From Collimonas arenae (GTDB lineage Bacteria > Pseudomonadota > Gammaproteobacteria > Burkholderiales > Burkholderiaceae_D), in the NCBI RefSeq assembly GCF_000786695.1, contig NZ_CP009962.1, positions 682,001-746,000 of the forward strand: 64,000 bases of DNA. The letters run 5' to 3'. The translations under genes and the position numbers were made by a program. The notes beneath the pieces are model-generated. The model worked only from the letters and a program-made list of their open reading frames with translations. It had not been told where the DNA came from and made no database searches. Every line of letters begins with the position of its first letter. Position 1 is the stretch's first letter. Positions 45,596 through 56,929 of the stretch are shown here, one piece after another.

Positions 45596-46825
45596 ATGAA
45601 ACTCGCAACCCGTGTTTTCCTGATATTTTCTTCAGGCTATTTTATTTCCTACCTGGCGCGCGGCATCAATTTGCCGCTCGCGCCCCTGTTGAGCAGCGAA
45701 CTCGGCCTGTCGCCGGCGCAGCTGGGTTTGCTGACCAGCCTGTATTTCTTTGCTTTTGCCGCTTGCCAGCTGCCCTTGGGGATTTTGCTGGACCGTTTCG
45801 GTCCGCGCCGGGTGCTCGCTTGCCTGCTGCTAGTGGCGGCGACTGGCGCTTTGGTGTCGGCGAATGCGCATGGCTTCAGCAGCCTGCTGCTTGGCCGCCT
45901 GTTACTGGGGATCGGAACCTCCGCTTGCCTGATGGCGGGGTTGAAGGCGATTGTGGCCTGGTTCCCACATGATCACTTGCCGGTCATGAATGGCGCCATT
46001 TATGCGATTGGCGGCTTGGGGGCGGTGGCTACCGGCACGCCGATTGCGTGGGCGCTTGGAGTGACTACCTGGCGCGTGCTGTTTGTTGTGGTGGCGGTGT
46101 TGATCGTGTTGATTGTTTTGGCCTTGTTCACTCTGGTGCCGGAGAAGGACGAGAAGCATCCCAAGAGTACGCTCGGGGCGCAGATGCGCGATATTGGCGG
46201 GATTTTCAGGAGTGCGGTGTTTTGGCGTACCGCGCCTTTCGTGATGGCTAGCCAGGGGGTGTTTCTTGGCGTGCAGGGTTTATGGGCGGGGCCTTATTTG
46301 CGGGATGTGAGCCGATTGCCGGCGGTTGCTGCGGCGAATATCGTGGCGTTGGTGGGCTTGGCGATGGTGTTGGGGGCGGTGGGGTCGGGGTGGTTGGCGC
46401 GGCGGTTGCAGCGACGGGGGATTTCTTTGCACACTACGGCGGGGGCAGGGATGTTCTTGTTCATGCTGGCGCAGTTGCTGATTTTGCTGGATGCGCCTTT
46501 GCCGGGTTGGCTGTTGTGGGGGATGTATGGGGTGTTTGGGACTTCGGGGGTGTTGTCTTATGCGGCGCTGGTGAGGGAGTTTCCTGCGCATTTGGCTGGC
46601 CGGGTTAGTACTGGTTTGACCTTGGCGATCTTTGCTGGTGCTTTTGTTGTGCAGTATGGGTTTGGGTTGTTGCTGAATGCTTGGCCGCATGATGGTGGGG
46701 GGTATGCGGCGGTGGCGCATCGGATTTCTTGGATTGTTGCGTTGGTGGTGCAGTTGGTTGCCGGGGTCTGGTTTTGCCGACCATTACGGAGTGCCGTTTC
46801 GCGTACCGGCGATCAGTTAGCTTAA
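45596..46825 (+). CDS. MFS transporter
   Basis: The 409-residue protein has twelve predicted helices. The loop 2-3 signature LPLGILLDRFGPRRVLACLL at about 57-76 and the long central loop LVPEKDEKHPKSTLG (about 180-194) identify the major facilitator superfamily. The substrate is unknown. From about 46190 to the end, codon use changes sharply: leucine becomes TTG and glycine GGG or GGT, and the coding strand becomes very rich in G and poor in C, unlike the first half and the neighbours. The frame and helices stay intact. The divergent LysR gene suggests effector-controlled expression. Confidence 0.88.
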   Translation: MKLATRVFLIFSSGYFISYLARGINLPLAPLLSSELGLSPAQLGLLTSLYFFAFAACQLPLGILLDRFGPRRVLACLLLVAATGALVSANAHGFSSLLLGRLLLGIGTSACLMAGLKAIVAWFPHDHLPVMNGAIYAIGGLGAVATGTPIAWALGVTTWRVLFVVVAVLIVLIVLALFTLVPEKDEKHPKSTLGAQMRDIGGIFRSAVFWRTAPFVMASQGVFLGVQGLWAGPYLRDVSRLPAVAAANIVALVGLAMVLGAVGSGWLARRLQRRGISLHTTAGAGMFLFMLAQLLILLDAPLPGWLLWGMYGVFGTSGVLSYAALVREFPAHLAGRVSTGLTLAIFAGAFVVQYGFGLLLNAWPHDGGGYAAVAHRISWIVALVVQLVAGVWFCRPLRSAVSRTGDQLA

Positions 46826-46864
46826 TAGTCGCGCATATGGGGACGGCTGCGACGCGCGGCCATA

Positions 46865-46939
46865 GTTAAAAGGGGTCAGAGTTTTTTTCGCAGTTTTTGC
46901 GAAAATTACTCTGGCCGAGCGCCTCTGACCCCTTTTAAC
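46865..46939. repeat. 75-bp inverted repeat with inner hairpin
   Basis: Perfect 17-bp arms GTTAAAAGGGGTCAGAG (46865-46881) and the complement at 46923-46939 enclose a second perfect hairpin, TTTTCGCA (46885-46892) with TGCGAAAA (46898-46905). The GGGGTCAGAG type of arm occurs as an interspersed repeat in many Proteobacteria, from general memory. It follows the MFS gene by 39 bp and could also end its transcription. Confidence 0.75.
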
Positions 46940-47019
46940 GGGCCACGGAGTAAGGGCGTTTGTAAATAAAGAATTTGCTGCTCCGTAGATGCAAGCCGGG
47001 GGCGGCCCGGCAGCCGCTC

Positions 47020-47047
47020 ACTTTCTTTTGCTTCGCCAAAAGAAAGT
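47020..47047. repeat. Perfect 11-bp stem hairpin
   Basis: ACTTTCTTTTG (47020-47030) pairs with CAAAAGAAAGT (47037-47047) around CTTCGC. It is part of the same repeat-rich spacer and has no coding role that I can see. Confidence 0.7.
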
Positions 47048-47098
47048 AAGCAAAGAAAAGGCGACCGCAAAGCCCTTGCCTTCCCTTCGGTCAGGTCC

Positions 47099-47190
47099 CC
47101 AAAAGAGGCGCGTGCCTGTCGGGTGGGACACAAACTCGCTGCGCTCAAACATGTGTCCCACAATTCCCGACCGCCACGCGCCTCTTTTGG
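47099..47190. repeat. 92-bp long imperfect hairpin
   Basis: CCAAAAGAGGCGCGTG (47099-47114) pairs with 47175-47190, CGGG (47120-47123) with CCCG (47166-47169), and TGGGACACA (47124-47132) with TGTGTCCCA (47152-47160). The whole can fold into one long rod with small internal loops. It resembles intergenic repeats seen in Burkholderiales; copy number here is one. Confidence 0.72.
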
Positions 47191-47210
47191 CAAGTTCTCA
47201 ATGCGGGGCA

Positions 47211-47300
47211 CTTCAAAAGCAAGGTCAACTTCAAAAGCAACTTCAACTTCAAAAGCAACTTCAAAAGCAGCTGCAACTGCAACGTCAAAAGCGACTTCAG
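47211..47300. repeat. Tandem hexamer array (15 units)
   Basis: Ninety bases divide exactly into fifteen hexamers, mostly CTTCAA and AAGCAA with variants such as GGTCAA, CTGCAA and CGTCAA. The last unit, CTTCAG, contains the stop codon (reverse-strand TGA, 47297-47299) of the D-aminopeptidase gene. Such arrays arise by replication slippage, so the length should vary between strains. Confidence 0.85.
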
Positions 47301-48115
47301 CGCAGCATGAAGGACATTGCTGACAAACTGTTCAATATCCTGACGGCGTATTGTACTGACGGTGCGTCGAATTCCAGATTGACGCCATCAATCCGGTTTA
47401 GCATCGGTAACTGACAGAACAGATCGGCTAGCGCCGGGCTTTGGGTTTGCAGTTTGCATTTGATTGTCGGTTGCAAGACAAATGGGCGTGCGTCCTTGAG
47501 CTTGCTGATTGCTGTTGCTGCGCCGTCTTTTAGCAGCGCTAATGCGTTTTGCGGGGATAGCGAAATGCCGCTGTTGGCGCCTTGGGCGGTTTTGACGCTG
47601 ACCAGGGTGGCATGTGGAAATAGCGGCTGGTTTTCTGCTACGAAGACGTCGTCGCCGCTGCCGAAAATGACTGGTGCGCCGAATTCTCCGGCTAGTGCGC
47701 CGTAGATGCCGGCTTCACCCAGCTCCTGGTTGTTGAGCCAGATGCGGGCAAAGGAAAAACCATTGATCGTGTGGGCCAGGATGCCGCGGCTTTGGGCGCG
47801 GCCGTGGTAGCCGACCATCATGACGCCGTCTACGCCGGTTTCAACGCCGCTCATCATGCCCAGCAGGCGCGGCTTGCCGAGGATCTGGCTGGCTGCCGGA
47901 TGCAGCAGGTCCGGCAGCAGGTTGCGGAAGCCGCCGTGCGAATCGTTCACCAGGATGTCGCTGGCGCCGCCGGCTAGCGCGCCTTCGATGACGGCATTGG
48001 CTTCCGCCGTCATCAGACGGCGTGCGCGTTCGTATTCGGGATTGCCGGGACGGACTTGTTCTGGATGGAATACACCGGCGATGCCTTCGATATCAACGGA
48101 AATCAGGATTTTCAT
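47297..48115 (-). CDS. M55-family D-aminopeptidase, DppA-like
   Basis: From ATG 48115 (MKILISVDIEGIAGVF) the product is 272 residues. Zinc-site residues fall where they do in Bacillus DppA: Asp8, Glu10, His60 in NDSHGG, His104 in GYHGRA and a glutamate near 134, with His115 in ILAHTING as the catalytic histidine. M55 enzymes release D-amino acids from short peptides. It is the last gene of the peptide operon, and its stop codon lies in the edge unit of a tandem hexamer array. The frame is open to 48457, but that would run into the P1 peptidase gene. Confidence 0.9.
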   Translation of the reverse strand: MKILISVDIEGIAGVFHPEQVRPGNPEYERARRLMTAEANAVIEGALAGGASDILVNDSHGGFRNLLPDLLHPAASQILGKPRLLGMMSGVETGVDGVMMVGYHGRAQSRGILAHTINGFSFARIWLNNQELGEAGIYGALAGEFGAPVIFGSGDDVFVAENQPLFPHATLVSVKTAQGANSGISLSPQNALALLKDGAATAISKLKDARPFVLQPTIKCKLQTQSPALADLFCQLPMLNRIDGVNLEFDAPSVQYAVRILNSLSAMSFMLR

Positions 48116-48131
48116 TGTTGTTGGATTCAGT

Positions 48132-49166
48132 CTAGATAGTTTGACCAGCCGCCATGTCATATAAGGACTGGCGTTGATGGCCGTCGCGGCCGGTAACTGT
48201 TTCTGCAGCAAACAGGGCGTTGACGATAGCTTGCTCGGTGCTGTCGGCGACCGCTTCAAACAGCGGATCAAGCAAGTTGTCTTGCAAGCTTGAAGAATGG
48301 CGGACAGGCTCAAGCGGACGGTACGGGACGGTTTGTGCGGTGGAGAACGCCAGCGCCAGGTCGCCGCTGCCATGGCCGTAGATCGATCCTGTCCGCGCCA
48401 GACCGATTCCGCAGCGAGTGGCCAGGCGTCCCAACTGGCGTGCGTCGAGCGGCGCATCGGTGGCGATGATCATGATGATCGAACCCATTTCCGGCGTTGC
48501 GCTGTCAGGTTTGTTCAGCGCCAGCAATTGCGCGCCAACTCGCTGTCCCGCGAGGGTCAACGCGGGCAGCTTGCCGAAGTTGGCCAGCACCAGCGCGCCA
48601 ACGCAATATTGCTGACCGCCGATGGTCGCGTAGCGCGACGCGGAGCCGATGCCGCCCTTGAGGTCGAAACTGGACATGCCGCGCCCGGCGCCAACCGCGC
48701 CCTGGGAAAATTCTGCCGCGGCGGAATCCAGCGCCTGCCGGTAATGTTCGGCGGTGACGGCCATCGCCTGGATATCGTTCAGATAGCCGTCATTGCATTC
48801 GAACACCAGCGGATTGACAGTGGGATCGGTACGGCCGATGCCAGGATTGGCGGCAATGGCGGAGATGATCTGGCCGGTAGCGACTGCGCCGACCGAAAGC
48901 GTGTTGGTCAGGGCGATCGGCGTCTCAAGCACGCCCAGCTCTTGTACCTGCACCAGGCCGATGCTTTTACCGAAACCATTGAATACCACTGCGGCTGCCG
49001 GCACCTTGTCGCGGAACGGATCGCCGGTATGTGGCCGAATCACCGTCACGCCGGTTTGAATTGAGTCTTGCGCCAAGGTGGCGTGGCCGACAGTGACGCC
49101 GGCGACATCGCTGATGGCGTTCAGCGGGCCGGACGGCAGTACGCCGATATGTGGCAAGGTAAGCAT
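48132..49166 (-). CDS. P1-family aminopeptidase, DmpA-like
   Basis: The 344-residue protein is a self-processing N-terminal hydrolase. The cleavage site is visible as Gly228-Ser229 in PEMGSIIMIIATDAPL, so Ser229 becomes the N-terminal nucleophile. SVGAVATGQI, ECNDGYLND and SSFDLKGGIGSASRY are further family marks. DmpA-like enzymes include L-aminopeptidase/D-esterase and beta-peptidyl aminopeptidases, which cut peptides ordinary peptidases cannot. Its ATG overlaps the stop of the permease gene by one base (TGATG), and the D-aminopeptidase follows after 16 bp. Confidence 0.9.
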   Translation of the reverse strand: MLTLPHIGVLPSGPLNAISDVAGVTVGHATLAQDSIQTGVTVIRPHTGDPFRDKVPAAAVVFNGFGKSIGLVQVQELGVLETPIALTNTLSVGAVATGQIISAIAANPGIGRTDPTVNPLVFECNDGYLNDIQAMAVTAEHYRQALDSAAAEFSQGAVGAGRGMSSFDLKGGIGSASRYATIGGQQYCVGALVLANFGKLPALTLAGQRVGAQLLALNKPDSATPEMGSIIMIIATDAPLDARQLGRLATRCGIGLARTGSIYGHGSGDLALAFSTAQTVPYRPLEPVRHSSSLQDNLLDPLFEAVADSTEQAIVNALFAAETVTGRDGHQRQSLYDMAAGQTI

Positions 49167-50083
49167 CAGCGGCGGTCGATCTTCGGATCCAGGGCGTCGC
49201 GCAAGCCGTCGCCGAGGAGGTTGAACGCCAGCACCGTCAGGAAAATCGCCAGGCTGGGGAAAATCGCGATATGCGGCGCCGTCATCATGTCGGAGCGCGC
49301 TTCATTGAGCATTGCGCCCCACTCAGGCATCGGCGGTTGCGCACCCATGCCGAGGAAGGACAGGCCGGCGGCGGTGATAATGGACGTGCCGATGCGCATG
49401 GTGAAATACACCACGACGCCCGATATCGTGCCCGGGAAAATATGGCGCAAGATAATCGTACGGTCATTGGCCCCGATGCTGCGTACCGCCTCGATGAAAG
49501 TCAGATGTTTCAGCGCCAGCGTATTGCCGCGCACCAGCCGGGCGAAAGTGGGGATGCTGAAAATCGCCACTGCAAAAATCACGTTGGTCATGCCGCCGCC
49601 GAGAATCGCCACGATGCCGATGGCCAGCAAGATGCCAGGGAAGGCGAACAGCACATCGCAGATGCGCATGATGATGCGGTCGGCCCAGCCTTCGTAATAG
49701 CCGGCGATCAAGCCGGCCAGGGTGCCGATCACTGCGCCCACCGCCACCGACGAAAAGCCGGCGGTCAACGAAATCCGCGTACCCATCAGAATGCGGCTGA
49801 AAATGTCGCGCCCGAGGGAGTCGACGCCGAACCAGTGCGCCAGCGATGGCCCGGCGTTCAGGGCGTCGTAGTCGAAGTAGTTTTCGGCGTCGTAAGGCAC
49901 CAGCCAGGGGGCGGCAATCGCGACTACGATCAGGAACAGCACGAAACAGCCGGCGGCGACCGCCAGATGCTGCTTCTTGAATTTACGCCAGAATTCGCTC
50001 CAGGGGGTGCGGATGGTATTTGGTAATGGTGCGGCCGCAATCGCCGCGACAGGGTTGATTGGCTTGGTCACGGGCGGCCTCAC
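49166..50083 (-). CDS. gsiD: Peptide ABC transporter permease, GsiD/DppC type
   Basis: The 305-residue permease has an N-terminal helix (about 36-58) and five further helices, with the OppC/DppC start region APWLVPYD and [31 protein letters not shown], and the coupling loop [21 protein letters not shown] (about 205-225). It starts at GTG 50083, overlapping the partner permease by 4 bp (GTGA). With GsiC it forms the membrane channel of the importer. Confidence 0.92.
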   Translation of the reverse strand: MRPPVTKPINPVAAIAAAPLPNTIRTPWSEFWRKFKKQHLAVAAGCFVLFLIVVAIAAPWLVPYDAENYFDYDALNAGPSLAHWFGVDSLGRDIFSRILMGTRISLTAGFSSVAVGAVIGTLAGLIAGYYEGWADRIIMRICDVLFAFPGILLAIGIVAILGGGMTNVIFAVAIFSIPTFARLVRGNTLALKHLTFIEAVRSIGANDRTIILRHIFPGTISGVVVYFTMRIGTSIITAAGLSFLGMGAQPPMPEWGAMLNEARSDMMTAPHIAIFPSLAIFLTVLAFNLLGDGLRDALDPKIDRR

Positions 50084-51000
50084 TTGTAACGGATGCTTGG
50101 GTTGATGACGGCGTACAACACGTCAACCACCAGATTGATGAAAATGAATTCCAGCGAGAACAACAGGATCTCTGCCTGGATGATTGGGTAATCGCGCATT
50201 TCGACGGCGTCGATCAGCAGCCGTCCCATGCCGGGCCAGTTGAATACTTTTTCCACCAGGATGGAACCGCCCAGCAGGAAGCCGAACTGCAGGCCCATCA
50301 TGGTCACCACCGGGATCAGCGAATTGCGCAGGCAATGCTTGAGCACCACGACGGTTTCCGACAGGCCCTTGGCGCGCGCTGTGCGGACAAAATCTTCATG
50401 CAGGATTTCCACGAAGGAGGAGCGGGTGAAGCGCGCCATCACCGCAGCCACCGCAGCGCCCAGCGCCAGCGACGGCAGTATATAGTGACGCCAGCTGTCG
50501 GCGCCGATTGTCGGCAGCCAGCCGAGCTTGACCGAGAACAGTTCCATCAGCAGCATCCCCAGTGCGAACGAAGGAAAGGAAATGCCCGACACTGCCAACG
50601 TCATGCCGAGACGATCCGGCCATTGGTTGCGCCACACGGCGGAAACAATGCCGATGATCAGGCCGAACAACACTGCCCACACCATGCTGGTGACGGTGAG
50701 CCAGAAAGTGGGCCAGAAGCGTTCGGCGATTTCGGTGCTGACCGGGCGCTTGCTGCGCAGAGAGGTGCCGAGATCGCCGCGCAGGGCTTTACTGAAATAG
50801 TTGACGAATTGCTCCGGCAGTGGCCTGTCAAGGCCAAGATCCTTGCGAATCATCTCTACGGTTTGCTGGTCGGCCTCAGGGCCGGCAACCAGTCTTGCCG
50901 GATCGCCCGGCAGCAAATGGACAAACAAAAATACCACCACCGCGACGATCAGCAAGGTTGGTATCAGGCCCATCAGGCGTTTTAATACGTAAGGAAACAT
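50080..51000 (-). CDS. gsiC: Peptide ABC transporter permease, GsiC/DppB type
   Basis: From ATG 51000 ([20 protein letters not shown]) the product is 306 residues with six helices, [15 protein letters not shown] near the N-terminus and the coupling loop [23 protein letters not shown]. This is the DppB/GsiC plan. The frame is open to 51060, but MFPYVLKR is the family start. The binding protein gene lies 85 bp upstream in the transcript. Confidence 0.92.
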   Translation of the reverse strand: MFPYVLKRLMGLIPTLLIVAVVVFLFVHLLPGDPARLVAGPEADQQTVEMIRKDLGLDRPLPEQFVNYFSKALRGDLGTSLRSKRPVSTEIAERFWPTFWLTVTSMVWAVLFGLIIGIVSAVWRNQWPDRLGMTLAVSGISFPSFALGMLLMELFSVKLGWLPTIGADSWRHYILPSLALGAAVAAVMARFTRSSFVEILHEDFVRTARAKGLSETVVVLKHCLRNSLIPVVTMMGLQFGFLLGGSILVEKVFNWPGMGRLLIDAVEMRDYPIIQAEILLFSLEFIFINLVVDVLYAVINPSIRYK

Positions 51001-51085
51001 GGCGTGCTCTGGTTGACTGCTGTATTGCAACGGGATGCAGGCCGGGCCATGTTGGCCCAACCTGCGGGTAATGCCTGAAACGTGT

Positions 51086-52639
51086 TTACTTCAATTCAAT
51101 TTCATCAAAATTGAACGAACCGTCTGGCATGACATACATGCCCTTCAGATTCTTGCTGCGTGCGTACAACAGTTTTTCAGTCACCAGGAAAGCCCATGGC
51201 GCGTCTTTCCAGATTTCCGACTGTGCATCTTTGTAGAGCACGGTCTTTTCTGCGCGGTCGGTGGTAGTCAAGGCCTTGGCGATATCGGCATCGACCTTCT
51301 CGTTCTTGTAATAAGCAGTGTTGAACAACTTCGGTGGGAACGATTCCGATGCCAGCAATGGACGCAGGCCCCAGTCAGCTTCTCCAGTCGAGGACGACCA
51401 GCCGGTGTAGTACATGCGTACCGGCGCGTTGGCAGGAACCGGCGCGCTTTCGACTTTCTCTACGCGGGTACCGGCTTCCAGCGCCATGACCTTGGCCTTG
51501 ATGCCGACCTGCGCCAGTTGCTGTTGCACGAACTGGATGATTTTTTGCGCCGTGGTGTGGTTGTAGGCCGACCACAATTCGGTTTCGAAGCCGTTCGGAT
51601 AGCCGGCTTCCGCCAGCAGTTGCTTGGCTTTCTTCGGGTCGTAAGGCCAAGGGCCGGTCTTCAGCGCGTAATCGACGCCTTGCGGCAACACGCCGTCCTG
51701 TGGCATGGCATAGCCGGAGAAGGCCACCTTGATCAATGCATCCTTGTTGATTGCGTAGTTGATCGCCTGCCGTACTTTCGGATTGTCGAACGGCTTTTGT
51801 AGCGTGTTCATCGAGATGTAGCGCTGTACGATTGAAGGCGAAGTGATCAGATCCAGATTCGGTTTGCTCTTCAGCAGTTCGGCTTGTTCGTAAGGCAGCG
51901 GGAAGGCGAATTGCGCTTCGCCGGTTTGCATCACTGCGCTGCGGGTGTTGTTGTCGATTACCGGTTTCCAGGTAATGCTGTCGACCTTCGGATAGCCCTT
52001 TTTCCAGTAGCCATCGAACTTGACGACCTTCATGTAGTCGGTTTGCTTCCATTCCACAAACTTGAACGGGCCGGTGCCGACCGGATGGAAGCCGATATCC
52101 TTGTTGCCGTATTGCTTGAGCGCCGCCGGCGAAATCATTGCGGCGGAAGAGTGCGCCAGGGTATTGATGAACGGCGAGAATGGCTCTTTCAACGTAATCT
52201 TGACTTCATAGTCGTTGACGATATCGACTTTGGAAATCCGGTTGAACAGGTTGATGCGCTTCAGTTTGTTGTCCGGATTGATCACCCGTTCCAGGTTGAC
52301 CTTGACTGCGTCTGCCTTGAAATCGGTACCATCCTGGAATTTGACGCCCTTGCGCAGGCGGATGGTATACACCAGGCCGTCTTTGCTGACTTCATAGCCG
52401 TCGGCCAGTACGTTGACCACTTTCAAGTCTTTATCGAAACCGAACAAGCCCTGGTAGAAGGACTTGATCGCTGCTTGCGACAAAGTGTCGTTGCTGTCGT
52501 AAGGATCGAGTGTGGTAAAGGTCGAGGCGACCGCGAGCGTGACGTCTTTGGCGGCAAAGGCGTGACTGGCTGCAAATTGTGTAGTCAGTACAACGGCGGT
52601 ACTGGCTAGTATCTTGCCGAATTGTCGAGTAGTGCGCAT
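51086..52639 (-). CDS. gsiB: Peptide ABC transporter periplasmic binding protein, GsiB type
   Basis: The 517-residue protein has a signal peptide (cut after SHAFA, about residue 29) and the SBP family 5 fold: [39 protein letters not shown] and [20 protein letters not shown] 52639 follows AGGAGTAACAC. It binds the peptide cargo in the periplasm. GsiB of E. coli takes glutathione; the actual ligand here is not determined, and the nearby peptidases point to isoaspartyl, beta- or D-residue peptides. Confidence 0.92.
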   Translation of the reverse strand: MRTTRQFGKILASTAVVLTTQFAASHAFAAKDVTLAVASTFTTLDPYDSNDTLSQAAIKSFYQGLFGFDKDLKVVNVLADGYEVSKDGLVYTIRLRKGVKFQDGTDFKADAVKVNLERVINPDNKLKRINLFNRISKVDIVNDYEVKITLKEPFSPFINTLAHSSAAMISPAALKQYGNKDIGFHPVGTGPFKFVEWKQTDYMKVVKFDGYWKKGYPKVDSITWKPVIDNNTRSAVMQTGEAQFAFPLPYEQAELLKSKPNLDLITSPSIVQRYISMNTLQKPFDNPKVRQAINYAINKDALIKVAFSGYAMPQDGVLPQGVDYALKTGPWPYDPKKAKQLLAEAGYPNGFETELWSAYNHTTAQKIIQFVQQQLAQVGIKAKVMALEAGTRVEKVESAPVPANAPVRMYYTGWSSSTGEADWGLRPLLASESFPPKLFNTAYYKNEKVDADIAKALTTTDRAEKTVLYKDAQSEIWKDAPWAFLVTEKLLYARSKNLKGMYVMPDGSFNFDEIELK

Positions 52640-52660
52640 GTGTTACTCCTTCTAAAGGTT

Positions 52661-52702
52661 GGCTCTAAAACCTACTGCGCGGCCCGCTACGGTTTTAGAA
52701 CC
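52661..52702 (-). promoter_or_regulatory. Intercistronic hairpin between gsiA and gsiB
   Basis: GGCTCTAAAACC (52661-52672) and GGTTTTAGAACC (52691-52702) are inverted repeats with one mismatch, enclosing an 18-nt GC-rich loop. It lies 22 bp before the gsiB start in the transcript and has no T run. Such hairpins commonly protect the downstream, highly expressed binding-protein message; that is inference. Confidence 0.6.
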
Positions 52703-52768
52703 ATCCGGTTGGTGGATGGGTAAACAATACAAAATCTAATGAAAACAAAGGTTGAAACAAAAGTACGA

Positions 52769-54631
<1,863 letters not shown>

Positions 54632-54656
54632 ATAATCGCTTTCAGTCGCTTGCGTA

Positions 54657-55649
54657 CTACTTGTAAATCGCCGTCACCGGCGCAGCGCCAACCCTGGCGT
54701 AGCCGCGGTACATGCCTTCGGTGTTGAAGGGCAGCGCTACATTGCCCTGGGCGTCGATGGCGATCAGGCCGCCGCGGCCTTTGTAGCGTGGCAGCAGATC
54801 CATCACGACCTGTTGCGCCGCGTCTTGCAGAGACAGGCCCGCATATTCCATGCGCGCTGAAATGTCATAGGCAGCCACTGTACGCATGAAGGCTTCGCCG
54901 GTGCCGGTGGTGGAAATCGCCGCGGTGCGGTTGTTGGCGTAGCAGCCGGCGCCAATCAGCGGCGAGTCACCGACGCGGCCGACGCGTTTGTTGGTGATGC
55001 CGCCGGTCGAAGTGGCGGCCGCCAGGTTGCCGTGCATGTCAACGGCGACAGCGCCGACCGTACCGAATTTGTCATCCGGATCGATAGGGGCGATTTCAGC
55101 CGCAGGGAGCTTGCCGGCAGCCTGGCTGGTGGCGTCGTGATCCAGCAGCAACATGCCTTCCTGGTCACGCGCGCGCAGCCATTGCGCATGCCGTGCTTCG
55201 GTATGAAAATAATCTGCTTCTACCAGTTCAGCGCCATGCCGGGAGACGAAATCTTCAGCGCCGGCGCCGACCAGGAAAATATGTTCGCTGTGCTCCATCA
55301 CGGTACGCGCAGCCAGAATCGGATTGCGCACATGCGCCACATTGGCGATCGCACCGGCAGCCAGCGTGGCGCCATCCATGATCGCCGCATCCAGTTCGTG
55401 CGTACCGGCATGCGTATATACAGCGCCTTTACCGGCGTTGAACAAGGGGCAATCCTCTAGCATGCTGACGGCCTTGGAGACCGCATCTAGCGCACTGCCG
55501 CCGTCCGCAAGGATTTTTTGGCCGGCGCTGAGAATCTCTGTCAGGGCGTCATGGTAAGCGCGCTCTTGCTCGGTATTCATGGCGCTGCGCAAGATGGTGC
55601 CGGCGCCGCCGTGGATGGCGATGGTGGCGATGTTGTTTGATGTGGACAC
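54657..55649 (-). CDS. iaaA: Isoaspartyl peptidase/L-asparaginase
   Basis: The 330-residue N-terminal-nucleophile hydrolase starts at GTG 55649. Self-cleavage before Thr197 in [20 protein letters not shown] would produce the alpha and beta subunits, with Thr197 as the nucleophile. [10 protein letters not shown] and the late GTGEAFMR are family marks. The enzyme removes isoaspartyl residues from beta-linked dipeptides and also hydrolyses asparagine. It lies 1 bp behind the regulator gene and 25 bp ahead of gsiA. Confidence 0.94.
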   Translation of the reverse strand: MSTSNNIATIAIHGGAGTILRSAMNTEQERAYHDALTEILSAGQKILADGGSALDAVSKAVSMLEDCPLFNAGKGAVYTHAGTHELDAAIMDGATLAAGAIANVAHVRNPILAARTVMEHSEHIFLVGAGAEDFVSRHGAELVEADYFHTEARHAQWLRARDQEGMLLLDHDATSQAAGKLPAAEIAPIDPDDKFGTVGAVAVDMHGNLAAATSTGGITNKRVGRVGDSPLIGAGCYANNRTAAISTTGTGEAFMRTVAAYDISARMEYAGLSLQDAAQQVVMDLLPRYKGRGGLIAIDAQGNVALPFNTEGMYRGYARVGAAPVTAIYK

Positions 55650-55650
55650 G

Positions 55651-56616
55651 TTATTTCACTTTCACTGCTGGTTTGTTGGTGACGGCTTTGCTGCTCTTGC
55701 CTTTGTTCTTGGCCTTCGGTTGCCCGCTGCCATCCGCGTGGTATAGCCAGGGCAATACGGCTTCGGTCATTTTTGATGCGGCATGCACCGACCGATTGGC
55801 GCGATGCGCGACCGCATCGCACACCCCCTGGATCAACGCAAGGGAGGCGGCATCGGAAGTTGGCGACAGTTGACGCTCGGTCTGTGCGTACAGGGTGACA
55901 TCCGCCAGCGGCACCAGCGGCGAGGTGGGGCTGTCGGTAAACGCCAGCACTTGCGCGGCGCGTTCTTTTGCGCGCGTCGCCAGGGTCACGGTATCGGTGA
56001 CATAACGAGGAAAAGCTAAGGCGATCACGAGGTCGCGCTGGTCGAGTTTGAAGAACTGGCGGCTGGCTTGCGAGGGGCCGCCGGGACCGGCCACCGATTG
56101 AACCGTGCGGCAAAACGGTTCCAGCGCATGCGCCATGATGCCGGCCAAAAATGCGCTAGCGCCGAAGCCAAGGATAAAGATGCGCTCCGCATTCAGGATC
56201 ATGCTGACCGCCTGGTCGCATTGCGCTGGCGCGAGTGCGCGCTTGGTGGCTTCCAGGTTGTGCATGTCGACGCTGAGCGCCGCAGCGATGATTTCAGCGC
56301 TGGTGGCGGGGCGCTGCACCTGGTCGCGCAGTTTTTCAACCGGCGCTAGCGAAGAGGCGAAATCCAGTACCAGCGCGGCGCGGAATGCGGGATAGCCATC
56401 GAAGTCCAGCGCGTGGGCGAAACGGTTGGCGGTCGCCAGCGAGACGCCGACCACGTCGGCCAGTTCGTCGATGGTCATGGTAGCGGCGCGAAACACATTC
56501 GCGAGGACGTAGTCAGCCGTCTTGCGGTGTGCTTTTGATAATTCCGGATAGGCTTTGCCTATGCGTGCGGCAACCGCACTTTCGCGTTGCCATGCTGTGA
56601 CTGCGGCGTGTTGCAC
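55651..56616 (-). CDS. MurR/RpiR-family regulator
   Basis: The 321-residue protein starts at GTG 56616 with GGGGA upstream. The N-terminal helix-turn-helix domain (LSKAHRKTADYVLANVFRAA, LADVVGVSLATANRFAHALD) is followed by a SIS domain (about 125-270; RIFILGFGASAFLAGIMAH) that would bind a phospho-sugar-like or related ligand. A basic C-terminal tail (AKNKGKSSKAVTNKP) is unusual. It is the first gene of the eight-gene peptide unit, and operator-like AT-rich repeats precede it, so autoregulation and control of the operon are likely. Confidence 0.88.
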   Translation of the reverse strand: MQHAAVTAWQRESAVAARIGKAYPELSKAHRKTADYVLANVFRAATMTIDELADVVGVSLATANRFAHALDFDGYPAFRAALVLDFASSLAPVEKLRDQVQRPATSAEIIAAALSVDMHNLEATKRALAPAQCDQAVSMILNAERIFILGFGASAFLAGIMAHALEPFCRTVQSVAGPGGPSQASRQFFKLDQRDLVIALAFPRYVTDTVTLATRAKERAAQVLAFTDSPTSPLVPLADVTLYAQTERQLSPTSDAASLALIQGVCDAVAHRANRSVHAASKMTEAVLPWLYHADGSGQPKAKNKGKSSKAVTNKPAVKVK

Positions 56617-56629
56617 TGTCTGTCCCCGG

Positions 56630-56697
56630 TGAATATTTATTTTAATTTCTGTAAATATATTTTCATTTTCATCGCAAGTAAAGGAAATTTATTTTCT
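56630..56697 (-). promoter_or_regulatory. Three phased AT-rich operator-like sites before rpiR
   Basis: GAATATTTATTTT (56631-56643), GTAAATATATTTT (56651-56663) and GGAAATTTATTTT (56683-56695) are copies of one imperfectly palindromic motif. Their starts are 20 and 32 bp apart, about two and three helical turns, so all lie on one face of DNA. They are 15 to 80 bp ahead of the rpiR start. The spacer from 56617 to 56929 otherwise shows no gene. RpiR binding is inferred. Confidence 0.55.
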
Positions 56698-56929
56698 TTT
56701 TTGAGATGTGTATTTTGTGCCATCAATTGTGTGCGGAAGTGGTGCGCGGATGTTGCGTAGATGGCGATGGAATGCGGCTCTGCACCATTTTTACCTAGAA
56801 AATGTCCGCATTGGTGCGAGCGGATTTGTCTGAAAATGACGGCAAGATGTACTTAAGTGTATTCTGCTGGGCAGACACAAGGCGAGCTTCCCGGCGCCGC
56901 CATAACGAATAAAAATCGCGGAGAAAAGA

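Noticed and set aside
46280..46720. Reverse-strand open frame opposite the MFS gene, rich in P, Q, R and H
   Set aside because: Low-complexity product created by the G-rich coding strand of the MFS gene.
47211..47300. Possible CRISPR array
   Set aside because: The units are 6 bp with no spacers and no cas genes nearby; it is a simple tandem repeat.
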